Positions 16,925 to 25,748 are shown, counted from the stretch's first letter. The stretch: 64,000 nt of DNA from Bradyrhizobium sediminis (GCF_018736085.1 NZ_CP076134.1:3668501-3732500), one strand, 5' to 3'. Numbers and translations: made by a program. The notes: generated from the sequence alone by a model not told the origin.

Positions 16925-18325
16925 TCACTTCCCTCCGACTACCGCAGCGGCTGCGACCTTTGGCGGCATCACATACTCGATTTGCGCCTTGCGGTCCGCA
17001 TCCCTGCGGGCCTGCAGCCAGCCTGGGAACCACATCGCGATCGCGGGGAAGATCAGCACCAGGACCACGCAGATAACCTGGATGACCATGAAGTCAGCCA
17101 TGCCGCGGTAGATCAACCTCAGGTTCCATTCCTTCACCACCTGCTTGAGGTAGTAGGCCGACATCGCGACCGGCGGAGACAGGAAGGCTGTCTGGAGAAC
17201 GACCGCGACGATGCAGCCGAACCATACCATATCGTAGCCGAGCCCCTTGGCCACAGGCGCCAGCATCGGAAGGAAGATGAACACGATCGCCGGCCATTCG
17301 AATGGCCAGCCGAGCAGGAATATCAGAGTCAGCAGCAGCGTCATCGTGCCCCAGGGAGGCAGCGGCGAGGCAAGCAGAGCATTGGTCATCCACGTGGCCG
17401 TACCGAGCCACGCGAACACCGCACCGAACACGTTGGAGGCGACAGCGAGGAGCAGCACCATGCTGGTCGTCGCCATCGTGCTGTAGCAGGCCTTCAGCAA
17501 GCCGTCCCAGGTGAATCTGCCGTAGCCGACGACCAGCAGGATGGCGCCGAGCGCGCCGAGCGCTGCAGCCTCCGCGGCCGTCGTGATCCCGGCGAGAATC
17601 GCACCAAGCGTGACGACGGTAAGCACCGTCACCGGAACGAGGCCGACCAGGCATTCCCACAGGACGATCCGCATCGATTCCGGCCGCTCCTCGACAGGCA
17701 CCGGCGGACCGAGCTTCGGATTGAAATGACAGCGGATCAGGGTGTAGGCGATGAACATGGCGGAGAGCAGAAAGCCCGGGCCGAACGCGGCCGCGTACAA
17801 ATCGATGATCGAGATGTCCAGCACGGGCGCCATCACGACCAGCATCACCGACGGCGGAATCAGGATACCGAGCGTGCCTCCAGCCGCGATCGCGCCCGCC
17901 GACATGCGCACGTCGTAGCCGGCGCGGATCATCATCGGCCCGGCCATGATACCGAGCAGCGCCACCGTCGCGCCGACGGTTCCGGCCGCGATGCCGAACA
18001 GCGTCGCCGTGACGATGACGACCACGTAAAGCGCGCCCTTCAGCGGCGCAAACAGATCGCGGAACGCCCTGAATAGTCGTTCCATGAGCCCGGCCTCATC
18101 GCAGATGAAGCCCATCAGGATGAACATGGGCACCGCGACCAGTTCGTCCTGCTTCATGATGCCGATGGTCTGCAGGTAGGCGAGGCTGAGAACCCGCTCC
18201 CCCATCCCGATGTAGCCGAACACCCCCGCGAGAAACAGCAGCGTGAAGCTGATAGGCAGACCGATGAAGATCGCCCCCAGCATCACCAGCAGCATGAGTA
18301 AGCCAAGCAGCTCGAGTCCCGTCAT
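16925..18325 (-). CDS. TRAP transporter large permease (DctM family)
   Basis: A 466-aa membrane protein, third gene of a dctPQM operon. Its ATG overlaps the dctQ stop (ATGA at 18322-18325). DctM features include VPMFILMGFICDEAGLMERL near residues 66-85, GTLGILIPPSVMLV (around 155) and TTAAEAAALGALGAIL (around 250). Length and helix pattern (12 or more spans) are normal for the family. The C-terminal tail (PPKVAAAAVVGGK) is low in complexity and ends directly against the aldehyde dehydrogenase remnant, so the end of the gene may itself have been reshaped by that deletion. Confidence 0.93.
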   Translation of the reverse strand: MTGLELLGLLMLLVMLGAIFIGLPISFTLLFLAGVFGYIGMGERVLSLAYLQTIGIMKQDELVAVPMFILMGFICDEAGLMERLFRAFRDLFAPLKGALYVVVIVTATLFGIAAGTVGATVALLGIMAGPMMIRAGYDVRMSAGAIAAGGTLGILIPPSVMLVVMAPVLDISIIDLYAAAFGPGFLLSAMFIAYTLIRCHFNPKLGPPVPVEERPESMRIVLWECLVGLVPVTVLTVVTLGAILAGITTAAEAAALGALGAILLVVGYGRFTWDGLLKACYSTMATTSMVLLLAVASNVFGAVFAWLGTATWMTNALLASPLPPWGTMTLLLTLIFLLGWPFEWPAIVFIFLPMLAPVAKGLGYDMVWFGCIVAVVLQTAFLSPPVAMSAYYLKQVVKEWNLRLIYRGMADFMVIQVICVVLVLIFPAIAMWFPGWLQARRDADRKAQIEYVMPPKVAAAAVVGGK

Positions 18326-18912
18326 ATCTCGATCTTTTCCTTGTGCTCGAACTCACGCCCGAATTGGATCTGGTACCAGCACTTCAGTACCTCGGACACG
18401 CCCTGGATCATGAGAAGGACGGCCGACAGCGGAATGGTGGCCCGGAACGGCCACATGATCACGCGCCACACGCTTTCCTGCGACCTCTCGCCGGTGTCCC
18501 AGGAATGCCACGCGTTGTCGAAGCTGATCAGCATGAATGTGATCATGACCGGGTAGAACAGAAGGATGTAGGAGACCATGTCGACGATCCCCTTGGTGCG
18601 CTCCGAATAGTTCTCCCAGTAGATATCGGTTCGAACATGCGCTCCCTTGTAGAGCGCATATCCGCAGCCGAGCATGAAGGCCGCGCCGTTGGCCATGAAG
18701 CTCGACTCGTAGACCCAGACGGTCGGGGCATTGAACCCGTAGCGCATGACGACTTCGTACGAGATCGTCACCACGAGGAACAGCATCGTCAAGGCGATGA
18801 GCTTACCTGTGACGTCCGAGAACCGATCGATCGCCCGAATGATCGCGTAGAAGGCGTGCGGAAACTCGTTCGCCACGCCAGCAGGCTGCGAGGCTCCGGT
18901 GTCAGCCGACAT
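18322..18912 (-). CDS. TRAP transporter small permease (DctQ family)
   Basis: A 196-aa four-helix membrane subunit. The start follows AAGGGGGA with good spacing. Hydrophobic blocks lie around residues 35-57, 70-90, 107-128 and 152-172, with VYESSFMANGAAFMLGCGYA typical of the DctQ core. It sits between the binding protein (72-base spacer holding a stem-loop) and dctM (4-base overlap). It forms the membrane complex with DctM; substrate unknown. Confidence 0.92.
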   Translation of the reverse strand: MSADTGASQPAGVANEFPHAFYAIIRAIDRFSDVTGKLIALTMLFLVVTISYEVVMRYGFNAPTVWVYESSFMANGAAFMLGCGYALYKGAHVRTDIYWENYSERTKGIVDMVSYILLFYPVMITFMLISFDNAWHSWDTGERSQESVWRVIMWPFRATIPLSAVLLMIQGVSEVLKCWYQIQFGREFEHKEKIEI

Positions 18913-18932
18913 GAATGATCCCCCTTAGAAAA

Positions 18933-18966
18933 GCGACTGGCATCTGGCAATCCGGACGCCAGTCGC
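18933..18966 (-). promoter_or_regulatory. Stem-loop between dctP and dctQ
   Basis: GCGACTGGC (18933-18941) and GCCAGTCGC (18958-18966) form a perfect 9-bp stem with a 16-base loop and no T-run. Such intercistronic hairpins after a binding-protein gene commonly protect its mRNA and lower expression of the membrane genes. That role is inferred. Confidence 0.5.
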
Positions 18967-18983
18967 GCGCAAGAGTAAGCGGA

Positions 18984-20105
18984 TCACTTCTTCTGCAGAT
19001 AGACCTTGTCTTTCCAGTAGTACTCGCCGGCGAAGTTATAGGGCGGGAACCACGAGAGCTTGAACGGGACGATCTGCTCGGCGTAGGTCTTCTGACTGTC
19101 GATCACCTTCTTGTAGAAGGGGTTCTTGGTGGCGTACTCGCCCTGGATCTTCTCCCATTCGTCGAGGAAGTTCTTCAGGATCTCGTCCGGCGTGCGATGC
19201 ATCTGGACGCCCGCCTTGATGAGGTCCTGGCAGGCATGCGCGGTCTCGCGGTTGAAGGAGAAATTGCGCTGCGTCGTGGCATAGACGCTGGCAACCTTGA
19301 TGATCTCCTGCAGGTCCGGAGTGAGCTTTTTCCAAACCTCACCGTTGATGATCAACTGGCCGCCGGTGACGGGCTCGTGCATGCCAGGGGTGTAGTAGTG
19401 CTTCGCGACCTGGTGCAGACCGAGCTTCTTGTCCTCTTCGCAGTTGATCCACTCCGCGCCTTCGATCACGCCGCGCTCCATGGCCGGCACGATCTCGCCG
19501 CCCGGTATGGTCACGACCGACACGCCGAGCCTGCCGTAGGTTTCCGCGCCGATGCCGTAGATGCGATACTTCAGGCCCTTGAGATCGGCGAGGCTGTTGA
19601 TCTCTTTCTTGAACCAACCCATCCCTTGCGGATAATCGGTCGGGATCGGGAAGCCGACGACGTTGAGCTTCAGTACGTCGCGGTAGAACTCCTCCAGCAG
19701 CTTCATGCCGCCGCCGTCGTAGTACCAGGCCCAGTAGTCCTGTCCGTCCATGCCGAACAGCGGACCGTGCGACATCGGGATCGTCGCCGTGTTGCGACCG
19801 AGAATGTAGCCGAACGGCGCCATTCCGACATCGAGAACGTTCTTCGACGTTGCGTCGAAGACCTCGAACGGAGGCACAATCGCGCCGGCGGGAAGAGTTT
19901 CGATCTTGAGACGGCCGCCCGACATCTTCTCGACTGTCTCGGCCCATAGCTTGAAGATGAGGTGGAAGTTCGCAGATGCGGGATGGGTCGATTGACCCTT
20001 CAGCAAAATAGGCTTGGGTGGTGTCTGAGCCTGGGCCGGTTCGGTAAAGGCGGCGGCGAGTCCGAGGGCCGCAGCCACGACAATAGCTGACGTGTACCTG
20101 AGCAT
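18984..20105 (-). CDS. TRAP transporter substrate-binding protein (DctP family)
   Basis: A 373-aa periplasmic receptor heading the dctPQM operon. The second ATG (20105) is preferred because GGGAGGGA lies eight bases before it, while the first (20111) directly abuts that ribosome site. A Sec signal (to about residue 26, ...TEPAQAQ) precedes the mature protein. Family features: GGRLKIETLPAGAIVPPFEV, GMGWFKKEINSLADLKGLK and the ligand-contact region MERGVIEGAEWINCEEDKKL. It differs from the two Tat-type DctP proteins at 6-8.5 kb. The ligand is probably a carboxylate; nothing closer can be said. Confidence 0.92.
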   Translation of the reverse strand: MLRYTSAIVVAAALGLAAAFTEPAQAQTPPKPILLKGQSTHPASANFHLIFKLWAETVEKMSGGRLKIETLPAGAIVPPFEVFDATSKNVLDVGMAPFGYILGRNTATIPMSHGPLFGMDGQDYWAWYYDGGGMKLLEEFYRDVLKLNVVGFPIPTDYPQGMGWFKKEINSLADLKGLKYRIYGIGAETYGRLGVSVVTIPGGEIVPAMERGVIEGAEWINCEEDKKLGLHQVAKHYYTPGMHEPVTGGQLIINGEVWKKLTPDLQEIIKVASVYATTQRNFSFNRETAHACQDLIKAGVQMHRTPDEILKNFLDEWEKIQGEYATKNPFYKKVIDSQKTYAEQIVPFKLSWFPPYNFAGEYYWKDKVYLQKK

Positions 20106-20373
20106 ATTCATTCCCTCCCTTGGATAACAATTCCTCCTTGGATGATCTTTTTTTGATTTTGTGGGGAGAGGTTACGGACGGGATGTTAGCGCTGTCAAGG
20201 AATTCCCTGAAGGAGAGCCGCCGACAGCTCCTCCTTCCGGTTCAGGCATTCCCGAGATGCTGGCGTATTGTGCTATGCATCATGTGACGTCCGGCCAACA
20301 CGCGGCGCTTCAGCTCGATCCGGGAGCGGATGGACGGAGCACGCTTTGATGCGCGACGGCCACCATTTCCTGG
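20106..20373. other. Spacer upstream of dctPQM, no gene seen
   Basis: No convincing coding sequence on either strand. The part near 20110-20160 is AT-rich (TTTTTTTGATTTTG) and contains a second purine-rich ribosome-like block, so it probably carries the promoter of the dctPQM operon. No clear operator palindrome was found. Confidence 0.5.
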
Positions 20374-21399
20374 CTAGCGAACCTCTTCGAATCCGGCGAG
20401 GGCAGACGTCAGATTGGCTCCGAGAATCTCCGACAGATATCCGCCTTCCTGGACGAAGACGGTTGGTAATCCCAACCGCGCGATGGCCGCGCCGATGCGC
20501 CGGAATCCTTCGGTGGTCACGGCGAGACCGGCAAGAGGATCATGCTCGGACGCATCGAGACCGAGCGCCACGACGAGGGCGCCGGGAGCAAAGGAACGGA
20601 TCGTCTTTTCCGCTACGCCGAGCGCCTGAACATAGCCGTCATCCCCGGTGCCGATCGGCAGCGGAACGTTGAGATTGGCGCCAAGCCCGGGACCCGCGCC
20701 GCGCTCGTGGGCATAGCCCCAAACGAAGGGGTTGAAGAAGGTCGGATCGGCGTGGATCGAAACCGTGAGAACATCGGGCCGCTCGTAGAAGATGCCTTGC
20801 GTGCCGTTACCATGATGGACGTCGACGTCGAGGATCGCCACGCGTTCATGCCTCAGCCGCAGATGGGCGGCCGCAACCGCGCTGTTGTTGAGAAAGCAAA
20901 AGCCGCTGGCCAGGTCGCGATAGGCATGATGACCGGGAGGACGGCAGAGTGCATAAGCCGCATCCTCGCCATCTGAAACCAGTTGAGCTGCCGTCGTCGC
21001 CACATCGGTGGCAGCGCAAGCGGCAGCCCAGGTGCCGGGGCCGATCGGACAGGACGTATCGATCGTATGCCAGCCGAGACGGCCGACGATGTGGGTCGGG
21101 TAAGTCGCGGCGTTGCGGACGGGATGCATGTTGGCGATCATCTCGGGGCCAGAATCCCCAAGCGCGGACCAGGCGTCCCATGCCTCGGCGAGAAAGCCGA
21201 GATATTCCGGGCTGTGAACCCTTGCCCGCGGGCCCTGCCCGAAAGCAGTCGGCCCAACCAGATCGTGCTTGCCCGCCTTGAGCCCCGCGAGCAGCCGGTC
21301 GGCGCGTTCGGGCTGTTCGGTGGTACGCTTGACGACGCCGCGAACCAGAAAGAATTGCGGATCGTGGCTTCGATGCAGTTCGGTATGGACGGCCTTCAC
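20374..21399 (-). CDS. Acetylpolyamine amidohydrolase-like deacetylase (histone deacetylase superfamily)
   Basis: A 341-aa arginase/HDAC-fold zinc enzyme. Seen motifs: RPPGHHA with the paired His157-His158, AILDVDVHHGNGTQ with zinc ligands D193 and H195, a third Asp in LGLDASEHDP, and the catalytic Tyr in EGGYLSEI. The N-terminal half and the CPIGPGTWAAA text follow bacterial acetylpolyamine amidohydrolases (Mycoplana AphA type) more closely than acetoin-utilisation AcuC. It lies 79 bases downstream of the GntR regulator on the same strand and beside an amine-type catabolic operon. Removal of acetyl groups from an imported amine is therefore the most natural guess. Confidence 0.88.
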   Translation of the reverse strand: MKAVHTELHRSHDPQFFLVRGVVKRTTEQPERADRLLAGLKAGKHDLVGPTAFGQGPRARVHSPEYLGFLAEAWDAWSALGDSGPEMIANMHPVRNAATYPTHIVGRLGWHTIDTSCPIGPGTWAAACAATDVATTAAQLVSDGEDAAYALCRPPGHHAYRDLASGFCFLNNSAVAAAHLRLRHERVAILDVDVHHGNGTQGIFYERPDVLTVSIHADPTFFNPFVWGYAHERGAGPGLGANLNVPLPIGTGDDGYVQALGVAEKTIRSFAPGALVVALGLDASEHDPLAGLAVTTEGFRRIGAAIARLGLPTVFVQEGGYLSEILGANLTSALAGFEEVR

Positions 21400-21478
21400 G
21401 CAGATACTCCCATCGCTGAAAATAGAATGCTTGGGCGCCCGCCACTATGCCATCGGGCGCGCCGCTCAAACCTGGTCA

Positions 21479-22183
21479 TTACTTGGCACCAGCGGCCACG
21501 GGAGGAATCTCCCGCACCAGCTTTGCGACCTCCCGCCAGGCGTGACCGATGTGGTAATCGATATGCGCCACGATACGCTCCGGGTGGCCTTGCTCGATTG
21601 CGGCAAGAACGGGTTCGTGCGTGCGCGCGATTTCGTGCGGATCGTCGTACAGGCGGCCGATCAGGCCGATGACCATGCGTAGTTCGGACGCCAGATCGTC
21701 GAACAAGCGCAACAGGCGCCGGTTGCCGGCGATCTCGCAGATCAGGCGGTGAAACCGGTAATCCTCTTCAACCTGCCGGGCCGGATCATCCAGATCGGCC
21801 GTCCGGTGAAGAACATCGATCTGCCGCCGCAACGCGTCGCGCGTCTCAGGGGTCAGATTCCGCGCGGCCAGAACGCCCGCATGCCGCTCCACGCACAGCC
21901 GCAAGTCATAGATATCGTCGATATCGTCGGCTGCGAACTTTCGTACGAAGAACCCGCGGCGCGGACTCGCCACCAGCAGCCCCTGACTCTCGAGAAGGCG
22001 GGCAGCTTCGCGCACCGGCGCCCTGCTGACCCCCAGTTCCCTGGCGATCCCTGCTTCCACCACTTTGGAGCCCGGCGAAAGCCGCCCCTGAACAATGGCT
22101 TGCGTCAGAACACGGGCGACCTGGCCGACGAGATCCGTCTCGGCGAGCGCTGGTAATCCGACCGGCGGGGACATTGTGCGCAT
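21479..22183 (-). CDS. GntR family regulator (FadR/VanR subgroup)
   Basis: A 234-aa regulator. An open frame reaches a TTG at 22213, but the ATG at 22183 has GGAA upstream and leaves the operator-like palindrome outside the gene. The winged helix-turn-helix is at the N-terminus (IARELGVSRAPVREAARLLE) and the FCD ligand domain follows, with metal-binding His expected in FHRLICEIAGN and later HIDYHIGHAW. It is divergent from the aldolase-ABC-kinase operon and upstream of the deacetylase on its own strand, so it probably represses both until a catabolite binds. Confidence 0.9.
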   Translation of the reverse strand: MRTMSPPVGLPALAETDLVGQVARVLTQAIVQGRLSPGSKVVEAGIARELGVSRAPVREAARLLESQGLLVASPRRGFFVRKFAADDIDDIYDLRLCVERHAGVLAARNLTPETRDALRRQIDVLHRTADLDDPARQVEEDYRFHRLICEIAGNRRLLRLFDDLASELRMVIGLIGRLYDDPHEIARTHEPVLAAIEQGHPERIVAHIDYHIGHAWREVAKLVREIPPVAAGAK

Positions 22184-22204
22184 AAAAAGGGTTCCATTTT
22201 GAGC

Positions 22205-22214
22205 ATTGTACAAT
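22205..22214. promoter_or_regulatory. Operator-like palindrome in the GntR/aldolase divergent spacer
   Basis: ATTGTACAAT is a perfect 10-bp palindrome, the size and style of FadR-subgroup operators (TTGTACAA core). It lies 22 bases before the GntR ATG and about 94 bases before the first gene of the divergent operon. It is the only such palindrome I noticed in this spacer. Binding by the adjacent GntR protein is inferred. Confidence 0.5.
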
Positions 22215-22307
22215 ATTTAATCGCCGATTGTCGACAGTTTAGTCTTGCTCTTGCGTCTTCCTCGCAGCAAGAAGGCCAGACAAGTTCAAAACTGGACCTT
22301 TTCGACG

Positions 22308-23081
22308 ATGACAGCTCACGTACCGCCGGCGGCCATAAAGGACGGAACCCGTCAGACCCGGATCGATCTTGCGGCCGCCTACCGGCTGATCCACCGGCTC
22401 GGGCTCGACGACAGCATCTACACCCACATCTCGGTTCGGCTCCCCGGCCGCCATGACCGCTTCCTGATCAACCCCTACGGCATGCGCTTCGAAGAGGTCA
22501 CGGCGTCCAATCTGGTGGAAGTCGATCTCGACGGGAAAATTGTCGACGACCCGCTGGGTCTTGGCATCAATCCGGCCGGGTTCACCATTCATAGCGCCGT
22601 GCACGCGGCGCGGAAGGATGCGATGTGCGTCCTGCACACGCACACCGTCGCCGGCGTCGCGGTTTCCTGTCAAACGCAGGGACTGCTGCCGCTGAACCAA
22701 TGGTCGATGCAGTTCACCGACCGGCTCGCCTACCATGACTACGAAGGGATCGCGCTCGATCTGGATGAGCGCTCTCGCCTGGTCGCCGATCTCGGGGACA
22801 AGTTCGTCATGGTTCTCCGCAATCACGGCATGCTCACCTGCGGACGATCCGTCGCCGAAGCCTTCAAGCTGATGCACAATCTGGAACGGTCTTGCCGCGC
22901 CCAGCTCGCGCTTCAGGCTTCCGGCGCCGAAATCTGCCCGCTTTCCGCGACCGTCGCCCGCAAGACCGCGGGCCAGTATGCAAACTTCTACGACAGCATC
23001 GAAATCAAGGGTCAGCCTGACAGCGAATGGGCCGCCTTCAAGCGGATGCTGGAACGCACCGATCCCGACTTCATCAACTAG
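22308..23081 (+). CDS. Class II aldolase/adducin-domain protein
   Basis: A 257-aa cytoplasmic protein; the start at 22308 precedes the fold and excludes poorly coding text upstream. Zinc-binding His residues are visible in VLHTHTVAG and LRNHGML. The Glu that serves as general base in fuculose- and rhamnulose-phosphate aldolases (usually just before the MHLA-like helix) is replaced: the matching text is NPAGFTIHSAVH. So it may be a decarboxylase or epimerase-like member, or an aldolase of another type. It is the first gene of the operon controlled from the GntR spacer. Confidence 0.85.
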   Translation: MTAHVPPAAIKDGTRQTRIDLAAAYRLIHRLGLDDSIYTHISVRLPGRHDRFLINPYGMRFEEVTASNLVEVDLDGKIVDDPLGLGINPAGFTIHSAVHAARKDAMCVLHTHTVAGVAVSCQTQGLLPLNQWSMQFTDRLAYHDYEGIALDLDERSRLVADLGDKFVMVLRNHGMLTCGRSVAEAFKLMHNLERSCRAQLALQASGAEICPLSATVARKTAGQYANFYDSIEIKGQPDSEWAAFKRMLERTDPDFIN

Positions 23082-23137
23082 ACCGCACGACCAAGTCCAG
23101 TCCAACGCGCCGATCAGGCGATCAAGAGAGAGATGTC

Positions 23138-24688
23138 ATGCTGAAGCGAACTTTGATTGGCCTTGCCATGGTATGCGGCCTGAGCGCCGCAGCCCCGGCG
23201 GGGGAACCGAAAGCAGGCGGCGTCGTCAATGCCGTGATCCAGCCCGAGCCTCCGGGCCTGATGATGGGTCTGGTCCAGAACGGCCCGACCCAGATGATCG
23301 CGGGCAACATCTATGAAGGCCTGCTGCGCTATAGTCCGAAGCTGGAGCCGCAGCCGGGCCTGGCCGAGAGCTGGACGGTGAGCGAGGACGGCAAGGTCTA
23401 CTCCTTCAAACTCAGGAAGGGCGTCACCTGGCATGACGGCAAGCCATTCACCTCGGCGGACGTGGTCTTTTCGATCGAATTCCTGAAACAAACCCACGCC
23501 CGCGCCCGCGGCAACCTGGTCCAACTCGACAAGGTAGAGACGCCGGACGACGCCACCGTCGTGTTCACGCTGAAGCAGCCGTTCGGTCCGTTCCTCGGCA
23601 TCTTCGAGGTCGGCTCGCTGCCGATGATTCCGAAACACATCTACGAGGGTACCGATTTCAAGGCCAATCCGGCGAACAATACGCCTGTCGGCACCGGCCC
23701 CTTCATGTTCAAGGAATGGCAGAAGGGCTCGTTCATCCGGCTCGTGAAGAATCCGAATTACTACATCAAGGGCAAGCCGCACATCGACGAGATCTACTGG
23801 CACGTCATTCCGGACGCTGCAGCACGATCGGTGGCGTTCGAAACCGGCAAGGTCGATGTGCTGCCGGGCGGATCGGTAGAGAACTTTGACGTTCCCCGCC
23901 TGAGCAAGCTCAAGAACGTGTGCGTCACCGGCAATGGCTGGGAATTCTTCAGCCCGCACTCATGGCTCTGGCTCAACAACCGTTCCGGACCGACGGCGAA
24001 CAAGAAATTCCGTCAGGCGCTGATGTTCGCGATCGACCGCAATTTTGCAAAGGACGTGATCTGGAACGGTCTCGGCAAGGTCGCGACCGGCCCTTCCGGC
24101 TCCGCGATCAAATACTACTCGAGCGCCGTGCCGAAATACGATTTCGACCCGACGAAGGCCAAAGCCCTGCTCAAGGAAGCCGGTTACAAGGGCGAAAAGG
24201 TCCGCTTGCTGCCGCTGCCTTACGGCGAAACCTGGCAGCGCTGGGCCGAGGCGGTTAAGCAGAATCTGCAGGACGTCGGCGTCAATGTCGAAATGATTGC
24301 GACCGACGTTCCCGGCTGGAATCAGAAAGTATCCGACTGGGATTACGATATCGCCTTCACCTACCTGTATCAGTATGGCGACCCCGCCCTCGGCGTCGGC
24401 CGCAACTATGTCAGCAGCCAGATCGCCAAGGGCTCGCCGTTCAACAACGTCGAGGGATATTCGAATCCGGAGATCGACAAGCTGTTCGCCGACGGCGCGG
24501 TCGCCTTCCCGGATTCCAAGCGCGACGAGATCTACGCCAAGGCGCAGAAGATCCTGGTCGACGACGTGCCGGTTGCGTGGCTGCTCGAATTGCAGTTCCC
24601 CACCATCACCCGCTGCAGCGTCAAGAACCTCGTTACCACCGCGATCGGCGTCAACGACGGCTTCCGCGACGCCTGGATCGACAAGTAA
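23138..24688 (+). CDS. ABC transporter substrate-binding protein (peptide/nickel/opine type, SBP_bac_5)
   Basis: A 516-aa periplasmic receptor. The start at 23138 follows AGAGAG and opens a Sec signal (residues 1-21). Typical DppA/OppA features: IYEGLLRYSPKLEPQPGLAESW, FKLRKGVTWHDGKPFTSADV (around residue 100), GTGPFMFKEWQKG and KKFRQALMFAIDRN. It binds peptides or peptide-sized compounds such as opines. It is followed by a stem-loop and two permeases and a fused ATPase, a complete importer. The neighbouring kinase and phospho-lyase suggest an amine- or amino-acid-containing ligand. Confidence 0.92.
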   Translation: MLKRTLIGLAMVCGLSAAAPAGEPKAGGVVNAVIQPEPPGLMMGLVQNGPTQMIAGNIYEGLLRYSPKLEPQPGLAESWTVSEDGKVYSFKLRKGVTWHDGKPFTSADVVFSIEFLKQTHARARGNLVQLDKVETPDDATVVFTLKQPFGPFLGIFEVGSLPMIPKHIYEGTDFKANPANNTPVGTGPFMFKEWQKGSFIRLVKNPNYYIKGKPHIDEIYWHVIPDAAARSVAFETGKVDVLPGGSVENFDVPRLSKLKNVCVTGNGWEFFSPHSWLWLNNRSGPTANKKFRQALMFAIDRNFAKDVIWNGLGKVATGPSGSAIKYYSSAVPKYDFDPTKAKALLKEAGYKGEKVRLLPLPYGETWQRWAEAVKQNLQDVGVNVEMIATDVPGWNQKVSDWDYDIAFTYLYQYGDPALGVGRNYVSSQIAKGSPFNNVEGYSNPEIDKLFADGAVAFPDSKRDEIYAKAQKILVDDVPVAWLLELQFPTITRCSVKNLVTTAIGVNDGFRDAWIDK

Positions 24689-24699
24689 CTCCTTGCCCC

Positions 24700-24736
24700 C
24701 TGCCCGCGGCGGCGCTCCGGCGCTCGCCGCGGGCAG
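24700..24736 (+). promoter_or_regulatory. Intercistronic stem-loop after the binding-protein gene
   Basis: CTGCCCGCGGCG (24700-24711) pairs perfectly with CGCCGCGGGCAG (24725-24736), giving a 12-bp GC-rich stem with a 13-base loop and no following T-run. Its place between binding protein and permease genes suggests mRNA stabilisation of the upstream gene and reduced permease expression. Confidence 0.6.
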
Positions 24737-24776
24737 ATGCCCCGGTACCTCGTCTCGAACGCAATGGAAATTGACG

Positions 24777-25748
24777 ATGCTTGCATTCATTGCCCAGAGA
24801 ATCGGCAAGGCGGTTATCGTCCTGCTCGCGATCGTCGTCCTGAACTTCTTCCTGATCCGGCTCGCGCCCGGCGATCCGGCATTGGTGATGGCCGGCGAGG
24901 CAGGCGCCGGCGATCAGCTTTTCGTCGCCCAGCTCCGTGAAAAATTCGGCCTCGATCAACCCTTGCCGGTGCAGCTCTTTGTCTACGTCAAGGGAATCCT
25001 CAGCTTCGATCTCGGCTTCTCCTTCCGCCAGCAGATGCCGGTTTCGAAGCTGATCCTTGATCGGCTTCCAGCCACGCTGCTGCTGACCGGGACAGCATTT
25101 GCGATTTCGCTGGCGTTCGGCGTCCTGTTCGGAACACTGGCGGCACGCCGGGCCGGCACCTGGACGGATACCGCGATCACGGTGCTGGCGCTGATCTTCT
25201 ACGCCACGCCGCTGTTCTGGATCGCCTTGATGGCGATCCTGTTGTTTTCGGTCACGATGGAATGGTTGCCGAGTTTTGGCTACGAGACGGTCGGCGCGAA
25301 CTATACCGGGCTCGCCCATATGCTCGATGTCGGAGCCCACTTGTTGCTGCCCGCCACGACGATCGGTCTTTTCTTCATGGCCACCTACACCCGCATGACG
25401 CGCGCGTCGATGCTCGAGGTCAAGCGGCTGGACTTCGTCAAGACGGCCCGCGCCAAGGGCTTGCGCGATGCCGTGATTCAGCGCCGTCACGTGCTGCGCA
25501 ACGCGCTGCTGCCGGTCGTGACGCTTGCGGGCCTGCAGGCGGGCACGCTGGTGGGCGGCGCCGTGCTGACCGAAACCGTGTTCGCCTGGCCCGGCATCGG
25601 CCGCCTGATGTACGAGGCCCTGCTGCAGCGCGACTACAACCTGCTGCTCGGCGTCTTCGTGGTGTGTTCGGCGATGGTGCTGGTATTCAACCTCCTCACC
25701 GACCTGATCTACCGTTCGGTCGATCCCCGTATCGAGTTCGCGGCATGA
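24777..25748 (+). CDS. ABC transporter permease (DppB type)
   Basis: A 323-aa inner-membrane protein with six spans. The ATG at 24777 is chosen as it starts the first helix (MLAFIAQRIGKAVIVLLAIV). Family text: LIRLAPGDPALVMAGE near the N-terminus and the cytoplasmic EAA loop YTRMTRASMLEVKRLDFVKT followed by ARAKGL, which contacts the ATPase. The stop overlaps the next ATG (ATGA), so translation of the two permeases is coupled. The open frame upstream of 24777 is out of frame with the receptor gene and is not coding. Confidence 0.93.
   Translation: MLAFIAQRIGKAVIVLLAIVVLNFFLIRLAPGDPALVMAGEAGAGDQLFVAQLREKFGLDQPLPVQLFVYVKGILSFDLGFSFRQQMPVSKLILDRLPATLLLTGTAFAISLAFGVLFGTLAARRAGTWTDTAITVLALIFYATPLFWIALMAILLFSVTMEWLPSFGYETVGANYTGLAHMLDVGAHLLLPATTIGLFFMATYTRMTRASMLEVKRLDFVKTARAKGLRDAVIQRRHVLRNALLPVVTLAGLQAGTLVGGAVLTETVFAWPGIGRLMYEALLQRDYNLLLGVFVVCSAMVLVFNLLTDLIYRSVDPRIEFAA

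Noticed and set aside
16982..18076. 364-codon antisense frame opposite the second dctM
   Set aside because: Same kind of shadow: long runs of Asp, His and Arg, no recognisable fold.
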